DNA from: Nocardioides alkalitolerans
GTDB taxonomy: Bacteria; Actinomycetota; Actinomycetes; Propionibacteriales; Nocardioidaceae
Assembly (NCBI GenBank): GCA_038184435.1
Contig: CP116227.1
Span: 1,302,001-1,366,000, forward strand
Length of the DNA stretch: 64,000 nt
Direction of reading: 5' to 3'
Program-made: the position numbers and the translations under genes
Shown here: positions 46,876 to 56,153 of the stretch, one piece after another
How the letters are laid out: every line of letters begins with the position of its first letter
How positions within the stretch are numbered: the stretch's first letter is position 1
The notes under the pieces: model-generated
The model's database searches: none
Seen by the model: only the letters and a program-made list of their open reading frames with translations
Told to the model about the DNA's origin: nothing

Positions 46876-48404
46876 TTGCCCGCCTCCTCTCCTGTGTTGA
46901 GGATCCGTACGCCGCGGAACAGCGCCGTCGGGCAGCCGTGGCTCACCGAGGCCACCTGGCCGGGCTGGGCCTTGCCACAGTTGAACGCGCCTCCCAGGAC
47001 GTAGGTCTCGGGGCCGCCGACGGCCTCCATGGAGCCCCAGAAGTCGGTGGTCGTCGCCTGGTAGGCGACGTCGCGCAGCTGGCCGGCGAGGCGGCCGTCC
47101 TCGATCTTGTAGAACCGCTGCCCGGTGAACTGGAAGTTGTAGCGCTGCATGTCGATCGACCACGACTTGTCGCCGACGACGTAGATCCCGCGCTCGACGC
47201 GCTCGATGAGGCCCTCCGTGCTGGGGCCGTCGGGATCGGGCTGCAGCGACACGTTCGCCATCCGCTGGATCGGGATGTGGCCGGGCGAGTCGGCGTAGGC
47301 GCAGCCGTTGGAGCGGCCGTCGTTGAGCTCGGGCTTCTGCCGGCCCATCACCCGGTCGAGCTGGTAGCCGACGAGCACGCCGTCCTTGACGATGTCCCAC
47401 GACTGGGTGGCGACGCCCTCGTCGTCCCAGCCGATCGACGCCAGCCCGTGGGGCGCGGTGCGGTCGCCGGTGACGTTCATGACGGGCGAGCCGTACTGCA
47501 GCGACCCGAGCTGGTCGTAGGTCGCGAAGCTCGTGCCGGCGTAGTTCGCCTCGTAGCCCAGCGCCCGGTCGAGCTCGGTCGCGTGACCGATGGACTCGTG
47601 GATGGTGAGCCACAGGTTCGAGGGGTGGATGACGAGGTCGTAGGTGCCGGCCTCGACGCTCGGCGCGCGCAGCTTCTCGGCCAGGAGGTCGGGCATCTCG
47701 GCCAGCTCCGCGTCCCAGTCCCACCCGCCGGCGCCGGGGCGGCCGACCAGGTACTCCCACCCGCGGCCCACGGGCGGGGCGATCGACGTCATCGAGTCGA
47801 AGATGCCGCGCTCGGCGTCGGCGCCCATCGCGGTGACCTCGGGCATCAGCCGCACCCGCTGCTGCGTGGTGCGCGTGCCCGCCAGGTCGGCGTAGAACTT
47901 GTTCTCCCGCACCTGCCGCAGGCCGGCGGTGGCGTGGCCGACGACGTCGTGCGCCCGAAGGCGCTCGGTGAAGTCGACGAGCAGGGCGACCTTCTCGGCG
48001 ACGGGCACCTCGAGGGGGTCGATCTCGTAGGGCGAGGTCCACGACACGTCGGCGTAGACCGGCTCGTCGGCCAGCTCGACGGGGACGGTCGTCATGGCCG
48101 CCGCGACCCGGGCGACCTCGACGGCCCGCTCCGCCACGTGGCGGGCCTCGGCCTCCGTGAGCACGACCCCCGACGCGAACCCCCACGCCCCGCCGTGGAC
48201 GACACGGACGGCGAAGCCGACGTCCGAGCTGTCCTGCGTGCCGAGCAGCGAGCCGTCGCGGACGTGCAGGTCCTGGTAGCGCACCCGCTCGAACCGGAAG
48301 TCCGCGTGGGTGACCCCCAGGTCGGCCGCACGGCCGAGGGCGACGTCCGCCAGGTGCCGGAACGGGAGGTCGAGGAATGACGCGTCGATGCCGAGACCGC
48401 TCAT
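46872..48404 (-). CDS. tldD: TldD family metalloprotease
   Basis: TldD is the catalytic subunit of the TldD/TldE protease. The 510-residue protein has the zinc motif HESIGHATELDR (near residue 268), with the third ligand expected near the C-terminal NCGKAQPGQ segment. In E. coli the complex cleaves unfolded peptides; no peptide precursor gene is seen nearby. ATG 48404 has TAGGTT (48412-48417) 7 nt upstream, so the start is leaderless; the frame opens slightly further up at 48431. Confidence 0.92.
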   Translation of the reverse strand: MSGLGIDASFLDLPFRHLADVALGRAADLGVTHADFRFERVRYQDLHVRDGSLLGTQDSSDVGFAVRVVHGGAWGFASGVVLTEAEARHVAERAVEVARVAAAMTTVPVELADEPVYADVSWTSPYEIDPLEVPVAEKVALLVDFTERLRAHDVVGHATAGLRQVRENKFYADLAGTRTTQQRVRLMPEVTAMGADAERGIFDSMTSIAPPVGRGWEYLVGRPGAGGWDWDAELAEMPDLLAEKLRAPSVEAGTYDLVIHPSNLWLTIHESIGHATELDRALGYEANYAGTSFATYDQLGSLQYGSPVMNVTGDRTAPHGLASIGWDDEGVATQSWDIVKDGVLVGYQLDRVMGRQKPELNDGRSNGCAYADSPGHIPIQRMANVSLQPDPDGPSTEGLIERVERGIYVVGDKSWSIDMQRYNFQFTGQRFYKIEDGRLAGQLRDVAYQATTTDFWGSMEAVGGPETYVLGGAFNCGKAQPGQVASVSHGCPTALFRGVRILNTGEEAGK

Positions 48405-48448
48405 GCGACCGAACCTAGACCACCGGGCCACGGCACCGCGTCCGCGCC

Positions 48449-51400
48449 TCAGCCGTCGGCGTGGACGATGCTCAATCGTGACCCGGACCGCGACGGCGCC
48501 ACCTGCAGCTGGGTCGGGATGCGGGTGCGCAGCTCGCTGACGTGGCTGACGACGCCGACGACGCGTCCGCCCTCGCGGAGCTCGTCGAGCGTGTCCATGA
48601 CGTCGTCCAGCGTCTCCGCGTCGAGCGACCCGAAGCCCTCGTCGACGAAGAGCGTCTCCAGGTCGCTGCCCTCGCCGTCCGCGGCGGACTCGCCGGCGAC
48701 GACGTCGGCGAGACCCAGCGCGAGGGCCAGCGACACGAGGAACGTCTCGCCGCCCGAGAGCGTGGCCGGGTCCCGCAGCTCACCGCTCCACTCGTCGCGC
48801 ACGAGGAGCCGCAGGGCGCCCGACTCCTGCTCGAGCGAGTAGCGCGCCGCCGTCATCGGCGCCAGCCGCTGGTTGGCGGCCGCGACGACCTGCCCCAGCC
48901 GCCAGGACACCACGTACGCCGCCAGACCGAGCCGCACGCGGTTGTCCGCCGACCGGCCGGAGGCCAGGGTGGCGACCCGGTCGGCCACGTCGTAACGCTC
49001 GCGGACCGGGACCCATGCCGCGAGCGCGGCACGCAGGTCGGCGAGCAACGCCTGCAGGCGGTGGTGGCGGCTCCCGGCCACGTCGTGGCGCGTGCGGAGC
49101 TCGCCGGCCTCGCGCGCCGTCTCCTCGGCCGCGGCACGGAGCCGGTCGAGATCGGCCGGCGCGGCGGACGACGCGGCGACGAGGAGCGGGTCGGCCAGCT
49201 GCTCCCGCGTGGAGGCGACCTCCTCGTCGTGGCGCCGCAGCTGCTGCTCGACGGCGGCGAGCTCGGCGTGGGGGAGCCCTGCCGCCGCGACGGCGTCGAG
49301 GTCGTCGAACCCGTGCTCCTTCGCCTCGGCGAGCGCCAGCTCCTGGGTCTCGGCGAGGTGCACCTCGGCCCGGTCGAGGTCGATCCGCGCCGCCAGCACG
49401 TGCTCCCACTGCTCGGTCGTGGCGGTCAGTGCCGCGAGCGCCGCCGCGGGCTCCTGCCCCTCGACGGCCCGCACCCGGCCGACGACCCGGGCGAGCTCAC
49501 CGCTGCGCACGGCGTGCTGCTGCCGCTCGGCCGTCAACGTGGCCGTCCGGTCGGCGAGGGCGCGGCGGTCGTCCGCCAGCGCCTGCTGGCGCGCCTCGAG
49601 GTCCGCCAGCTCGGCCTCCCGGTCGGCGAGACCGTCGAGCTGCTCGGTCAGGTCGGCCACCATCGCGTCGAGGTCGGCCACGACCGTGCGCCACCCGGCG
49701 ACGTCGGTGCCCTGGGCGGCCTCGCGCGCCCGCGCCAGGTTCTCGGCGGCGGCGCGCACGGCGTCGACCCGCGCCTGCTGGTGGGCCTCGGCGTCGTCGA
49801 CGGCCCGTCGCGCGCGGCGCTCGGCTGCGGCGTCGGGCGCGTCCGCGCCGGCTGCGGCCGGGTGGGGGTGGTCGCAGGAACCGCACACGGGACAGGCGTC
49901 GCCGACCGCCAGGTCGAGGGCGATCTCGGCGGCCATCCCGTCGAGGCGGCGCTCCCGCAGGTCGAGCCAGTGCTCCCGGCGGGCCTGGGTCTCCTCACGC
50001 GCGGCCACGAGCGCGACCTCGGCCTCCGCGAGCACGACCGCGAGCCTCTCGACCCGCTCCGCCGCGGCCAACGCGGCCGCAGCGGTGGAGCGCCGGTGCT
50101 CGGCCGCACGACGGGCCTCCACGGCGGCGCTGTCGGCCCGCAGCGCAGTGCGCACCCGGCCGATCCGCGCCGGCAGGGTCGTCGCGGCCTCGTCGAGCTC
50201 GACGCTGCGGCGTTCGAGCTCGGCCAGCTCGGCCGACGCCCGCGTCGAGGCGGCCTCGAGCTCGGCGAGCTCCGCCTGGCGGGCGACCGCATCGGTGCAG
50301 CGCTCGCGGCGCGCCCGGGCGTCAGCCAGCGCGGCCCGGATGGCCGGCTCGTCGAGCGCGGCCTGCACGAGCGGGTCGACCACGTCGTCGAGCGTGAGCA
50401 CGAGCGTGCCCGCGGTCTCGGCGGCGACGGGACCCAGGCGCCGCAGCCCAGCAGCGAGGGCGGCGTCCGCGGCGCGCACCGCCTCCGCCGCACGGTCCCG
50501 CGTCGTCACGAGACCGAGGACCGGGGCGGCACGACGCGCCTCCTCGACCCGGCGTCGCTGCTGGTCCATCTCCGCCTCGCGGGCGAGCAGGGCCTCGTGG
50601 CGCGCGGCGAGCTGCTGCTGCCGGCGCCGGGCACCCTCGAGCTCCTCCGCCACGCGGAGGGACTCCGCCGCCGCGGCAGCGGCCGCGACGGCCGGTGCGA
50701 GCGCCGCCGCCGTCGCCGTGGACCGCTCGGCGGCGTCCGCCTCGGCGGCAGCCGCCCAGGCCTCGAGCTCGTCCGCCCCGACCCCACCGGCGGGATCGTC
50801 GAACCGGGCCTCCTCGGGCAGGGGGACCGCCGCCGCCTCGCTGATGCGGTTGACGGCCTCGGCGAGGGGACGCTGCAGGGCCAACGAGTCCTGCCGCAGC
50901 GCCCGTCGGTGCTCGGCGAGCCACCGCTCGACGTCGCCGAACCGACCGGTGCGGAAGATGCTCTGGAGCAGCTTCTGCCGGTCGTCGCCGCCCGCGCGGA
51001 GGAAGCGTTGGAACTCGCCCTGGGGCAGGAGAACGACCTGGCAGAACTGGGTGAGGGTGAGCCCCACGAGCCGCGCGACGAGGTGACCGGCGTCGTCGAT
51101 GCGCCCCGTCAGGTGGCTCCAGGACCCGTCGACCCGCTCCTCCACGAGCACCGTGGCCTGCTGGGTCGTGAGTCCCTCGCCCCGCTTCTTGGGCCGCTCC
51201 CACGCGGGGCTGCGGCTGAAGCGGAAGCGACGCCCCGACAACGTCGCCTCGAGCACGACGCGGGGCGCGACCTCGGGGGCCGCCTGGTCGCTGCGCAGGT
51301 GGCGGGCGCCGTTGCGCTCGCCCGGCACCGCGCCGTACAGCGCGAAGCAGATCGCGTCGAGCACGCTGGACTTCCCGGCCCCGGTGGGCCCGCACAGCAG

Positions 51401-51493
51401 GAACAGCCCGCCGTCGGCCAGCGCGTCGAGGTCGACCGCCACCGTGCCCGCGAAGGGGCCGAACGCCGTGATCTCCAGGTGGTGCAGCCTCAT
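48449..51493 (-). CDS. sbcC: Exonuclease subunit SbcC
   Basis: SbcC is the SMC-like ATPase (Rad50 homologue) that works with SbcD to cut hairpins and DNA ends. The 1014-residue protein has Walker A GPTGAGKSS near residue 34, QGEFQRFLRAG after it, long coiled coils (about 200-820) and a zinc hook CPVCGSC near 532. The C-terminal ATPase half has LSGGETFLVSLALALG and LFVDEGFGSLD. The ATG at 51493 overlaps the sbcD stop. Its 3' end is 45 bases from the tldD start. Confidence 0.93.
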   Translation of the reverse strand: MRLHHLEITAFGPFAGTVAVDLDALADGGLFLLCGPTGAGKSSVLDAICFALYGAVPGERNGARHLRSDQAAPEVAPRVVLEATLSGRRFRFSRSPAWERPKKRGEGLTTQQATVLVEERVDGSWSHLTGRIDDAGHLVARLVGLTLTQFCQVVLLPQGEFQRFLRAGGDDRQKLLQSIFRTGRFGDVERWLAEHRRALRQDSLALQRPLAEAVNRISEAAAVPLPEEARFDDPAGGVGADELEAWAAAAEADAAERSTATAAALAPAVAAAAAAAESLRVAEELEGARRRQQQLAARHEALLAREAEMDQQRRRVEEARRAAPVLGLVTTRDRAAEAVRAADAALAAGLRRLGPVAAETAGTLVLTLDDVVDPLVQAALDEPAIRAALADARARRERCTDAVARQAELAELEAASTRASAELAELERRSVELDEAATTLPARIGRVRTALRADSAAVEARRAAEHRRSTAAAALAAAERVERLAVVLAEAEVALVAAREETQARREHWLDLRERRLDGMAAEIALDLAVGDACPVCGSCDHPHPAAAGADAPDAAAERRARRAVDDAEAHQQARVDAVRAAAENLARAREAAQGTDVAGWRTVVADLDAMVADLTEQLDGLADREAELADLEARQQALADDRRALADRTATLTAERQQHAVRSGELARVVGRVRAVEGQEPAAALAALTATTEQWEHVLAARIDLDRAEVHLAETQELALAEAKEHGFDDLDAVAAAGLPHAELAAVEQQLRRHDEEVASTREQLADPLLVAASSAAPADLDRLRAAAEETAREAGELRTRHDVAGSRHHRLQALLADLRAALAAWVPVRERYDVADRVATLASGRSADNRVRLGLAAYVVSWRLGQVVAAANQRLAPMTAARYSLEQESGALRLLVRDEWSGELRDPATLSGGETFLVSLALALGLADVVAGESAADGEGSDLETLFVDEGFGSLDAETLDDVMDTLDELREGGRVVGVVSHVSELRTRIPTQLQVAPSRSGSRLSIVHADG

Positions 51494-52671
51494 CCCGCCA
51501 CCTCCGCGGGACCCCGCACCGGACCCTGCACGGGATCGGCCTCGCGGTCGCCGGTGCACGCCTCGCACGCCGTCGCGAGCAGGGCCGCCTCGGCCGCGTC
51601 GGCCGCCGTGCCGCGCACGAAGGAGACGAAGTCGAGGGTGACGTCGTGGGCACCGCGCCCGGCGGTGGGGCGCGGCGGCAGGCCGGCGGGTCGGTCGGAC
51701 GACTCGAAGCCGAGGACGAGGGCGTGGGGGAACCGGCGGCGGAGCCGGTCCATGGCTCCCCGTGGGCGCACGGGATCGGTCAGGGTGGCCTGCACCCAGG
51801 CGTCCTCGTGACCGGCGAGCGTCGGGTCGGCCAGGAGCTCCTCGAGCGTGCCCCGCAGCCGCGCCAGGCGCCGGGGCACCGGGGCGGGCACGAGCTCGGC
51901 GCGGACGCTGCCGTCGGCGGCGAGGTCGACCAACCAGGAGCCCTTGGTCTGGGCGGCCTCGGAGAACGAGTAGGCGAGAGGGGACCCCGAGTAGCGCAAC
52001 CGGTCGTCGAGCACGTGGGGGGAGTGGAGGTGGCCGAGCGCCACGTAGTCCACCCCGTCGAACACGCTCGTGGGCACGCGGTCCACCCCGCCGACGGCGA
52101 TGTCGCGCTCCGACTCGCTCGGCTGCGCGCCCGCCACGAAGGCGTGGGCCAGGACGACCGACCGGGTGCCCGGCCGCCCGGCGAGGTCGGCCCGCACCCG
52201 CTGCATCGCGGCACCCAGCGCCGCCTCGTGGGAGCGGGCCGCGAGGCCCCACGGCTCGCGGACCGCGTCGGGATCGAGGTAGGGCAGCGCGTGGACGGCG
52301 ACCGGGCCGTGCCGGTCCTCGACGAGCACGGGGACGCCGACGCCGGCCGGGTCGGTGCGCACGTGCACCCCTGCGGCGTCCATCACCCGCGCGCCGAAAC
52401 CCAGCCGCCGCGCGGAGTCGTGGTTGCCGCTCGAGACGACGACGCGCGCCGGGGTCGCGGCCAGCCGGGCGATGGCGTCGTCGGCCAGCCGCACCGCGTC
52501 CACCGGCGGGAGGGCACGGTCGTAGACGTCGCCCGCCACCACCACCAGGTCCACGCCCTCGCTGACGACCACCTCGAGGAGGTGGTCGACGAACGCCGCC
52601 TGGTGGCCCAGCAGGTCGGCTCGGTGGAACGAGCGGCCCAGGTGCCAGTCGGAGGTGTGGAGGATGCGCAC
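51490..52671 (-). CDS. sbcD: Exonuclease subunit SbcD
   Basis: SbcD is the Mre11-like nuclease of the SbcCD complex. The 393-residue protein has the metallophosphoesterase motifs: SDWHLG (residues 7-12), GDVYDR (about 48), SGNHDS (about 81) and GHLHSPH in the middle. The C-terminal part probably contacts SbcC. The start is GTG 52671, with TAGGTT (52678-52683) 6 nt upstream as a leaderless -10. Confidence 0.93.
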   Translation of the reverse strand: MRILHTSDWHLGRSFHRADLLGHQAAFVDHLLEVVVSEGVDLVVVAGDVYDRALPPVDAVRLADDAIARLAATPARVVVSSGNHDSARRLGFGARVMDAAGVHVRTDPAGVGVPVLVEDRHGPVAVHALPYLDPDAVREPWGLAARSHEAALGAAMQRVRADLAGRPGTRSVVLAHAFVAGAQPSESERDIAVGGVDRVPTSVFDGVDYVALGHLHSPHVLDDRLRYSGSPLAYSFSEAAQTKGSWLVDLAADGSVRAELVPAPVPRRLARLRGTLEELLADPTLAGHEDAWVQATLTDPVRPRGAMDRLRRRFPHALVLGFESSDRPAGLPPRPTAGRGAHDVTLDFVSFVRGTAADAAEAALLATACEACTGDREADPVQGPVRGPAEVAG

Positions 52672-52742
52672 GCGACGAACCTAGGAGGCGGCGCCGACAC
52701 TTCTGGGGTCCCACGCCGCTCCGCGCGCGAGGGTGCCTCCGA

Positions 52743-53447
52743 TCACGGGTGCAGCCCCGGCCCGCCGTCGACGTCGTGGCCGTAGAAGTAATTGACCCCG
52801 TCGCGCCACGGCAGCGCGAGGACCACCGCGACGTACTCCTCGACGGCCGCGGCGTCGGCCGCGGTGGCGGGCCGGTCCCGGGGGAGCCGCGGTGCCATCA
52901 CGCCGCTCCAGGTGCTGAGGTCCTCCAGCTCGACCACGGCGGCGGGTCGCCCGGACGCCACGGCGCGCGCGACCCCCGCGACGGCCGAGCGCCCCACCGT
53001 CGCTGCCGACAGCGGTCGCCCCTGGTGGACGTACGAGGTGCCGGCCGCCGCGACGGCGGCCCGGGCCTCGTCGGCCCAGGCGTCGATATCGGCGTCCTCG
53101 TCCCACTCGTCGACCCAGGTCCCGGCGAGGGCGTGGACGCTGTCGATCGCCGCCCGCACCCAGGGCGCCGGTGCGTCGTCCCACCAGTCGCGGGCGAGGT
53201 CCAGGTAGCCGTCGAGCGCGGACGCGGCGAGCACCTGTGCTCCCGAGGCGGCGAGCGTCTCCACGACCGCGCCGCCGTCACGACCCAGGTAGGCGGACCA
53301 CGCGGGCGACGCCGCGTCGGTGGCGGTCAACAGGCATGCGACGAGGCTCTGGTGCTGCACCTCGAGCAGCTCGTCACCGGGTCCGACCGCGCGGGCACCG
53401 TCCCGCGCCCGCCAGTCGTAGAGGTCGTCCCGCAGCGCCGCGGCCAC
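52743..53447 (-). CDS. Hypothetical protein, probably truncated at the 5' end by an in-frame TGA
   Basis: The 234-residue product from GTG 53447 is Ala/Asp/Trp-rich and acidic, with no domain I recognise. Segments include YLDLARDWWDDAPAPWVRAA, WVDEWDEDADIDAWADE and GVNYFYGHDVDGG. The frame is open for another 23 codons upstream, to a TGA at 53517-53519, with no standard start there. Beyond that TGA the same frame continues to a GTG overlapping the pepN stop, see 53448-53594. It lies downstream of pepN in the same direction. Confidence 0.5.
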   Translation of the reverse strand: MAAALRDDLYDWRARDGARAVGPGDELLEVQHQSLVACLLTATDAASPAWSAYLGRDGGAVVETLAASGAQVLAASALDGYLDLARDWWDDAPAPWVRAAIDSVHALAGTWVDEWDEDADIDAWADEARAAVAAAGTSYVHQGRPLSAATVGRSAVAGVARAVASGRPAAVVELEDLSTWSGVMAPRLPRDRPATAADAAAVEEYVAVVLALPWRDGVNYFYGHDVDGGPGLHP

Positions 53448-53594
53448 GTCGCGACGGCCCCGCTTGCACAGCTCGAGCCCGGCCCGGAGCCGGGCCGACC
53501 GCGAGGTCGCGCCCGCTCAGAGCGCCTCCAGCTCGGCGCCGGACGCGTCGCCGACAGGCCCGAAGGCCACCGAGCCGTGGAGGAGGTCGTTCAC
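53448..53594 (-). other. In-frame upstream extension with a TGA codon
   Basis: GTG 53594 overlaps the pepN stop as GTGA, the coupling used by most adjacent gene pairs here. The frame then reads 25 codons (start MNDLLHGSVAFG), hits TGA at 53517-53519 and continues in the same frame into the 52743-53447 gene. This could be the true, now broken, start of that gene, a sequencing error, or an unrelated 25-codon frame. Confidence 0.45.
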
Positions 53595-56026
53595 AGCCGT
53601 CGCGCCAGCTCGTCCGCCATGTCCGTCAGCCGTCGGCGCACAGGTCCGGGCAGGTCAGGCCGGTCGGCCAGCCCACGGACCCGCTCCACCACGTCCGGAC
53701 GGCGTGCGGTGAGGGGGAAGAACGCCTCGACGACGTCGCCGAGCAGCCAGCCCGAGAACACGTCGCCCAACCGGGGCACCCCGGCGACGTAGCGCTCGAC
53801 GTAGGGCTCGGTCAGCTCCTCCTGGCCCCGCTGCCAGAACGCGAGCCCGGCGGCCTCCACCTCGTAGTTGGCCGCCGAGTCCTCGCCGGTGAACCGGCGC
53901 CACGCCCAGGCCTTCGCCTCCGCGGTGGGGAGCGCCGCTCGGGCGCGGGCGTGCTCGACCCGCGCCACCGCGGTCGGCGCCTCGGCGAGGCTCTCGTCCA
54001 GGTACGCCGCGTCGACGTCCCCGAGCACCGCCAGGCGCAGCAGGATGCGCCAGCGGACCGCCTCGTCGAGCTCGAGACCGGCGGGCAGGTCCTCCCCGGC
54101 GAGCCACCCGCGGAGTGCCGCGGGATCGGCGCACGACGTCACCCGCAGCCCGAACGCCGCCAGCTGCAGGGTGCTCGCCGGTGTCGCCCGCGCCACCACC
54201 TCGCCGGCGGCGTCGTGCACGCGGGCGTCGAGCGCGGCCGCGTCGTCGACCACCGCGCGCAGCCGTCCGAGCGCCCAGGCGCCGACGACCGACACCGCGT
54301 CGTCGTCCACCTCGGCGGCGAGCCCCGCGACGACCACCTCGGTCGCCTCCGCGGGGGACACGGCCCCGGTGTGCACGCCGGTGCGCAGGCTGTTCCACAC
54401 GCCGGCGCGCAGCATCGGGTCCCCACCCTTCCGCAGCAGCGCGGGGAGGGCGGCGAGGGTCGCGGCGTCGGGGGCCGAGCGCGACCACGAGTCCTCGAAG
54501 GCGTCGATCACGACCGCCGTGCCCGGGCCGACAGCGAAGGGCGTCGCGGGAGCCGCCAGCGTCGCGGTGCGGACCTCCCACGCCCCGTCGGGCTCCGCGG
54601 TCGCGATGCGCACCGTGTGGCTGCGGTCGGCGGGGTGCTCGGCGGGCGGCACCCTCAGCACGGCACCGGCCGCCCGGTCGAGCCGCAGGTCGTCGACGCC
54701 CGGCGTGCGGAGCCAGCCCTCGACGAAGGCCGACAGGTCGCCGGCACCCGCGCGCTCCCACGAGCCGACGAGGTCGTGCATCGTGGCGTTGCCGAAGCGG
54801 TGCCGCGTGAAGTGGTCGATCGCCCCGGCCAGGAAGACGTCGTCGCCGAGGGTGGCGTTGAGCTGCTTGAGCACGCTCGATCCCTTGGCGTAGGAGATCC
54901 CGTCGAAGTCCTGCAGGGCCCCCGCGGCGTCCGTCGCGCCGTTGCCCGCGACGGGGTGGGTGGTGGGTCGCTGGTCCGCGACCAGACCCCACTGACGGCG
55001 GCGGTGGGCGTTGTGGACCCACGCGTCGCCGTACTCGGTGACGTCGGCGGTGACGCGGTTGCCCATGTACTCCGCGAACGACTCGTTGAGCCACAGGTCG
55101 TCCCACCACCGCGGGGTCACGAGGTTGCCGAACCACTGGTGCGCCATCTCGTGGGCCACGGTCGTGGCGCGCTGGATCCGGGTGCCGCGCGTGACCCGGC
55201 TCGTGAAGACGAGCGGGTCGCGGAAGGTGACGCACCCCGGGTTCTCCATCGCCCCGGCGTTGAACTCCGGCACGAACGCCTGGTGGTAGTCGCCGAACGG
55301 ATAGCGGATCCCGAACAGCCGGTGGAACTCGTCGAAGCACTGCCGCGTCAGCGTGAAGAGCTCGTCCGCGTCGGCCTCGAGGTGCCGGGCGATGCTCCGG
55401 CGGCAGGAGAGGCCGAGCCCGATGCCGTCGTGGCTGTCCCGCACGTGGTGGTAGGGCCCGGCCACCAGGGTGACGAAGTACGTCGACAGCGGCTGCGACT
55501 CGTCGAACCGCCACAGCCCGGGCTCGACCTCCCGGCCGGGCGCGTTGGCCGTCACCGTCCAGCCGCGCGGTGCGCGGACCGTGAACGTGTACGGCGCCTT
55601 GAGGTCCGGCTGGTCGAAGCAGGCGAAGACGCTGGGCGCCGCGTCCATGAAGCTCATGCCGTAGACGTAGCGCCGCCCGTCGGCCGGGTCGGTGTGGTGG
55701 TGCAGCCCCTCGCCGTCCGTGCGGAACGCCATCACGGCCTCGACCACCAGCTCATTCTCGCCCGCCTCGGTGACGAGGGGGAGCCGACCGCGGTCGAGGT
55801 CGGCGGGGTCGAGCCGGGTGCCGTTGAGGGTGGCCCCCCGCAGCTCGCGCGGCTTCACGTCCACGAAGGTCGCCCCGCCGCGGCTGGTGAAGCGGAGGGT
55901 GGTGCGCGAGGCGAAGGTCTCCTCCGACGCGGCCAGGTCGAGCTCCACGTCGTAGGCGGTGACGGTGAGCAGGTCCGCCCGCTCCCGGGCCTCGTCGTGG
56001 CGGAGGGACACGCTGGAAGCAGTCAC
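53591..56026 (-). CDS. pepN: Aminopeptidase N PepN
   Basis: This is an M1-family zinc aminopeptidase of 811 residues that removes N-terminal amino acids from peptides in the cytosol. The substrate motif GAMEN is near residue 258 and the zinc motif HEMAHQWFGN near 288, with the third ligand Glu in LNESFAEYMG about 18 residues on. An ERAP1-like C-terminal domain follows from about residue 500. The start is GTG 56026, with TAGGGT 7 nt upstream, so it is probably leaderless; the frame continues upstream to 56371 through the neighbouring gene. Confidence 0.93.
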   Translation of the reverse strand: MTASSVSLRHDEARERADLLTVTAYDVELDLAASEETFASRTTLRFTSRGGATFVDVKPRELRGATLNGTRLDPADLDRGRLPLVTEAGENELVVEAVMAFRTDGEGLHHHTDPADGRRYVYGMSFMDAAPSVFACFDQPDLKAPYTFTVRAPRGWTVTANAPGREVEPGLWRFDESQPLSTYFVTLVAGPYHHVRDSHDGIGLGLSCRRSIARHLEADADELFTLTRQCFDEFHRLFGIRYPFGDYHQAFVPEFNAGAMENPGCVTFRDPLVFTSRVTRGTRIQRATTVAHEMAHQWFGNLVTPRWWDDLWLNESFAEYMGNRVTADVTEYGDAWVHNAHRRRQWGLVADQRPTTHPVAGNGATDAAGALQDFDGISYAKGSSVLKQLNATLGDDVFLAGAIDHFTRHRFGNATMHDLVGSWERAGAGDLSAFVEGWLRTPGVDDLRLDRAAGAVLRVPPAEHPADRSHTVRIATAEPDGAWEVRTATLAAPATPFAVGPGTAVVIDAFEDSWSRSAPDAATLAALPALLRKGGDPMLRAGVWNSLRTGVHTGAVSPAEATEVVVAGLAAEVDDDAVSVVGAWALGRLRAVVDDAAALDARVHDAAGEVVARATPASTLQLAAFGLRVTSCADPAALRGWLAGEDLPAGLELDEAVRWRILLRLAVLGDVDAAYLDESLAEAPTAVARVEHARARAALPTAEAKAWAWRRFTGEDSAANYEVEAAGLAFWQRGQEELTEPYVERYVAGVPRLGDVFSGWLLGDVVEAFFPLTARRPDVVERVRGLADRPDLPGPVRRRLTDMADELARRL

Positions 56027-56066
56027 GGCGGCCACCCTAGGAGAAGGGTGGCCGCCGTGCCGTGCT

Positions 56067-56134
56067 GTAACGCGGTGTCCGGGCGTCCATGGACGTGGTC
56101 GACCACCGTTCCAGTAGCCCGGACACCGCGTTAC
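56067..56134. repeat. Long-stem inverted repeat with nested palindromes
   Basis: Perfect 18-bp arms GTAACGCGGTGTCCGGGC (56067-56084) and its complement (56117-56134) enclose a 32-nt loop. The loop itself contains two perfect palindromes, GTCCATGGAC (56085-56094) and GTGGTCGACCAC (56095-56106), giving a cloverleaf-like fold. It lies after the HesB-like gene and before pepN on the minus strand. Confidence 0.8.
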
Positions 56135-56153
56135 ACGACGGAGTGAGCCGCGG

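Noticed and set aside
53517..53519. Selenocysteine reading of the TGA in the pepN-linked gene
   Set aside because: A G+C hairpin follows about 15 nt downstream, but its loop lacks the features of a bacterial SECIS element, the protein matches no selenoprotein family I know, and such hairpins are common in this composition.
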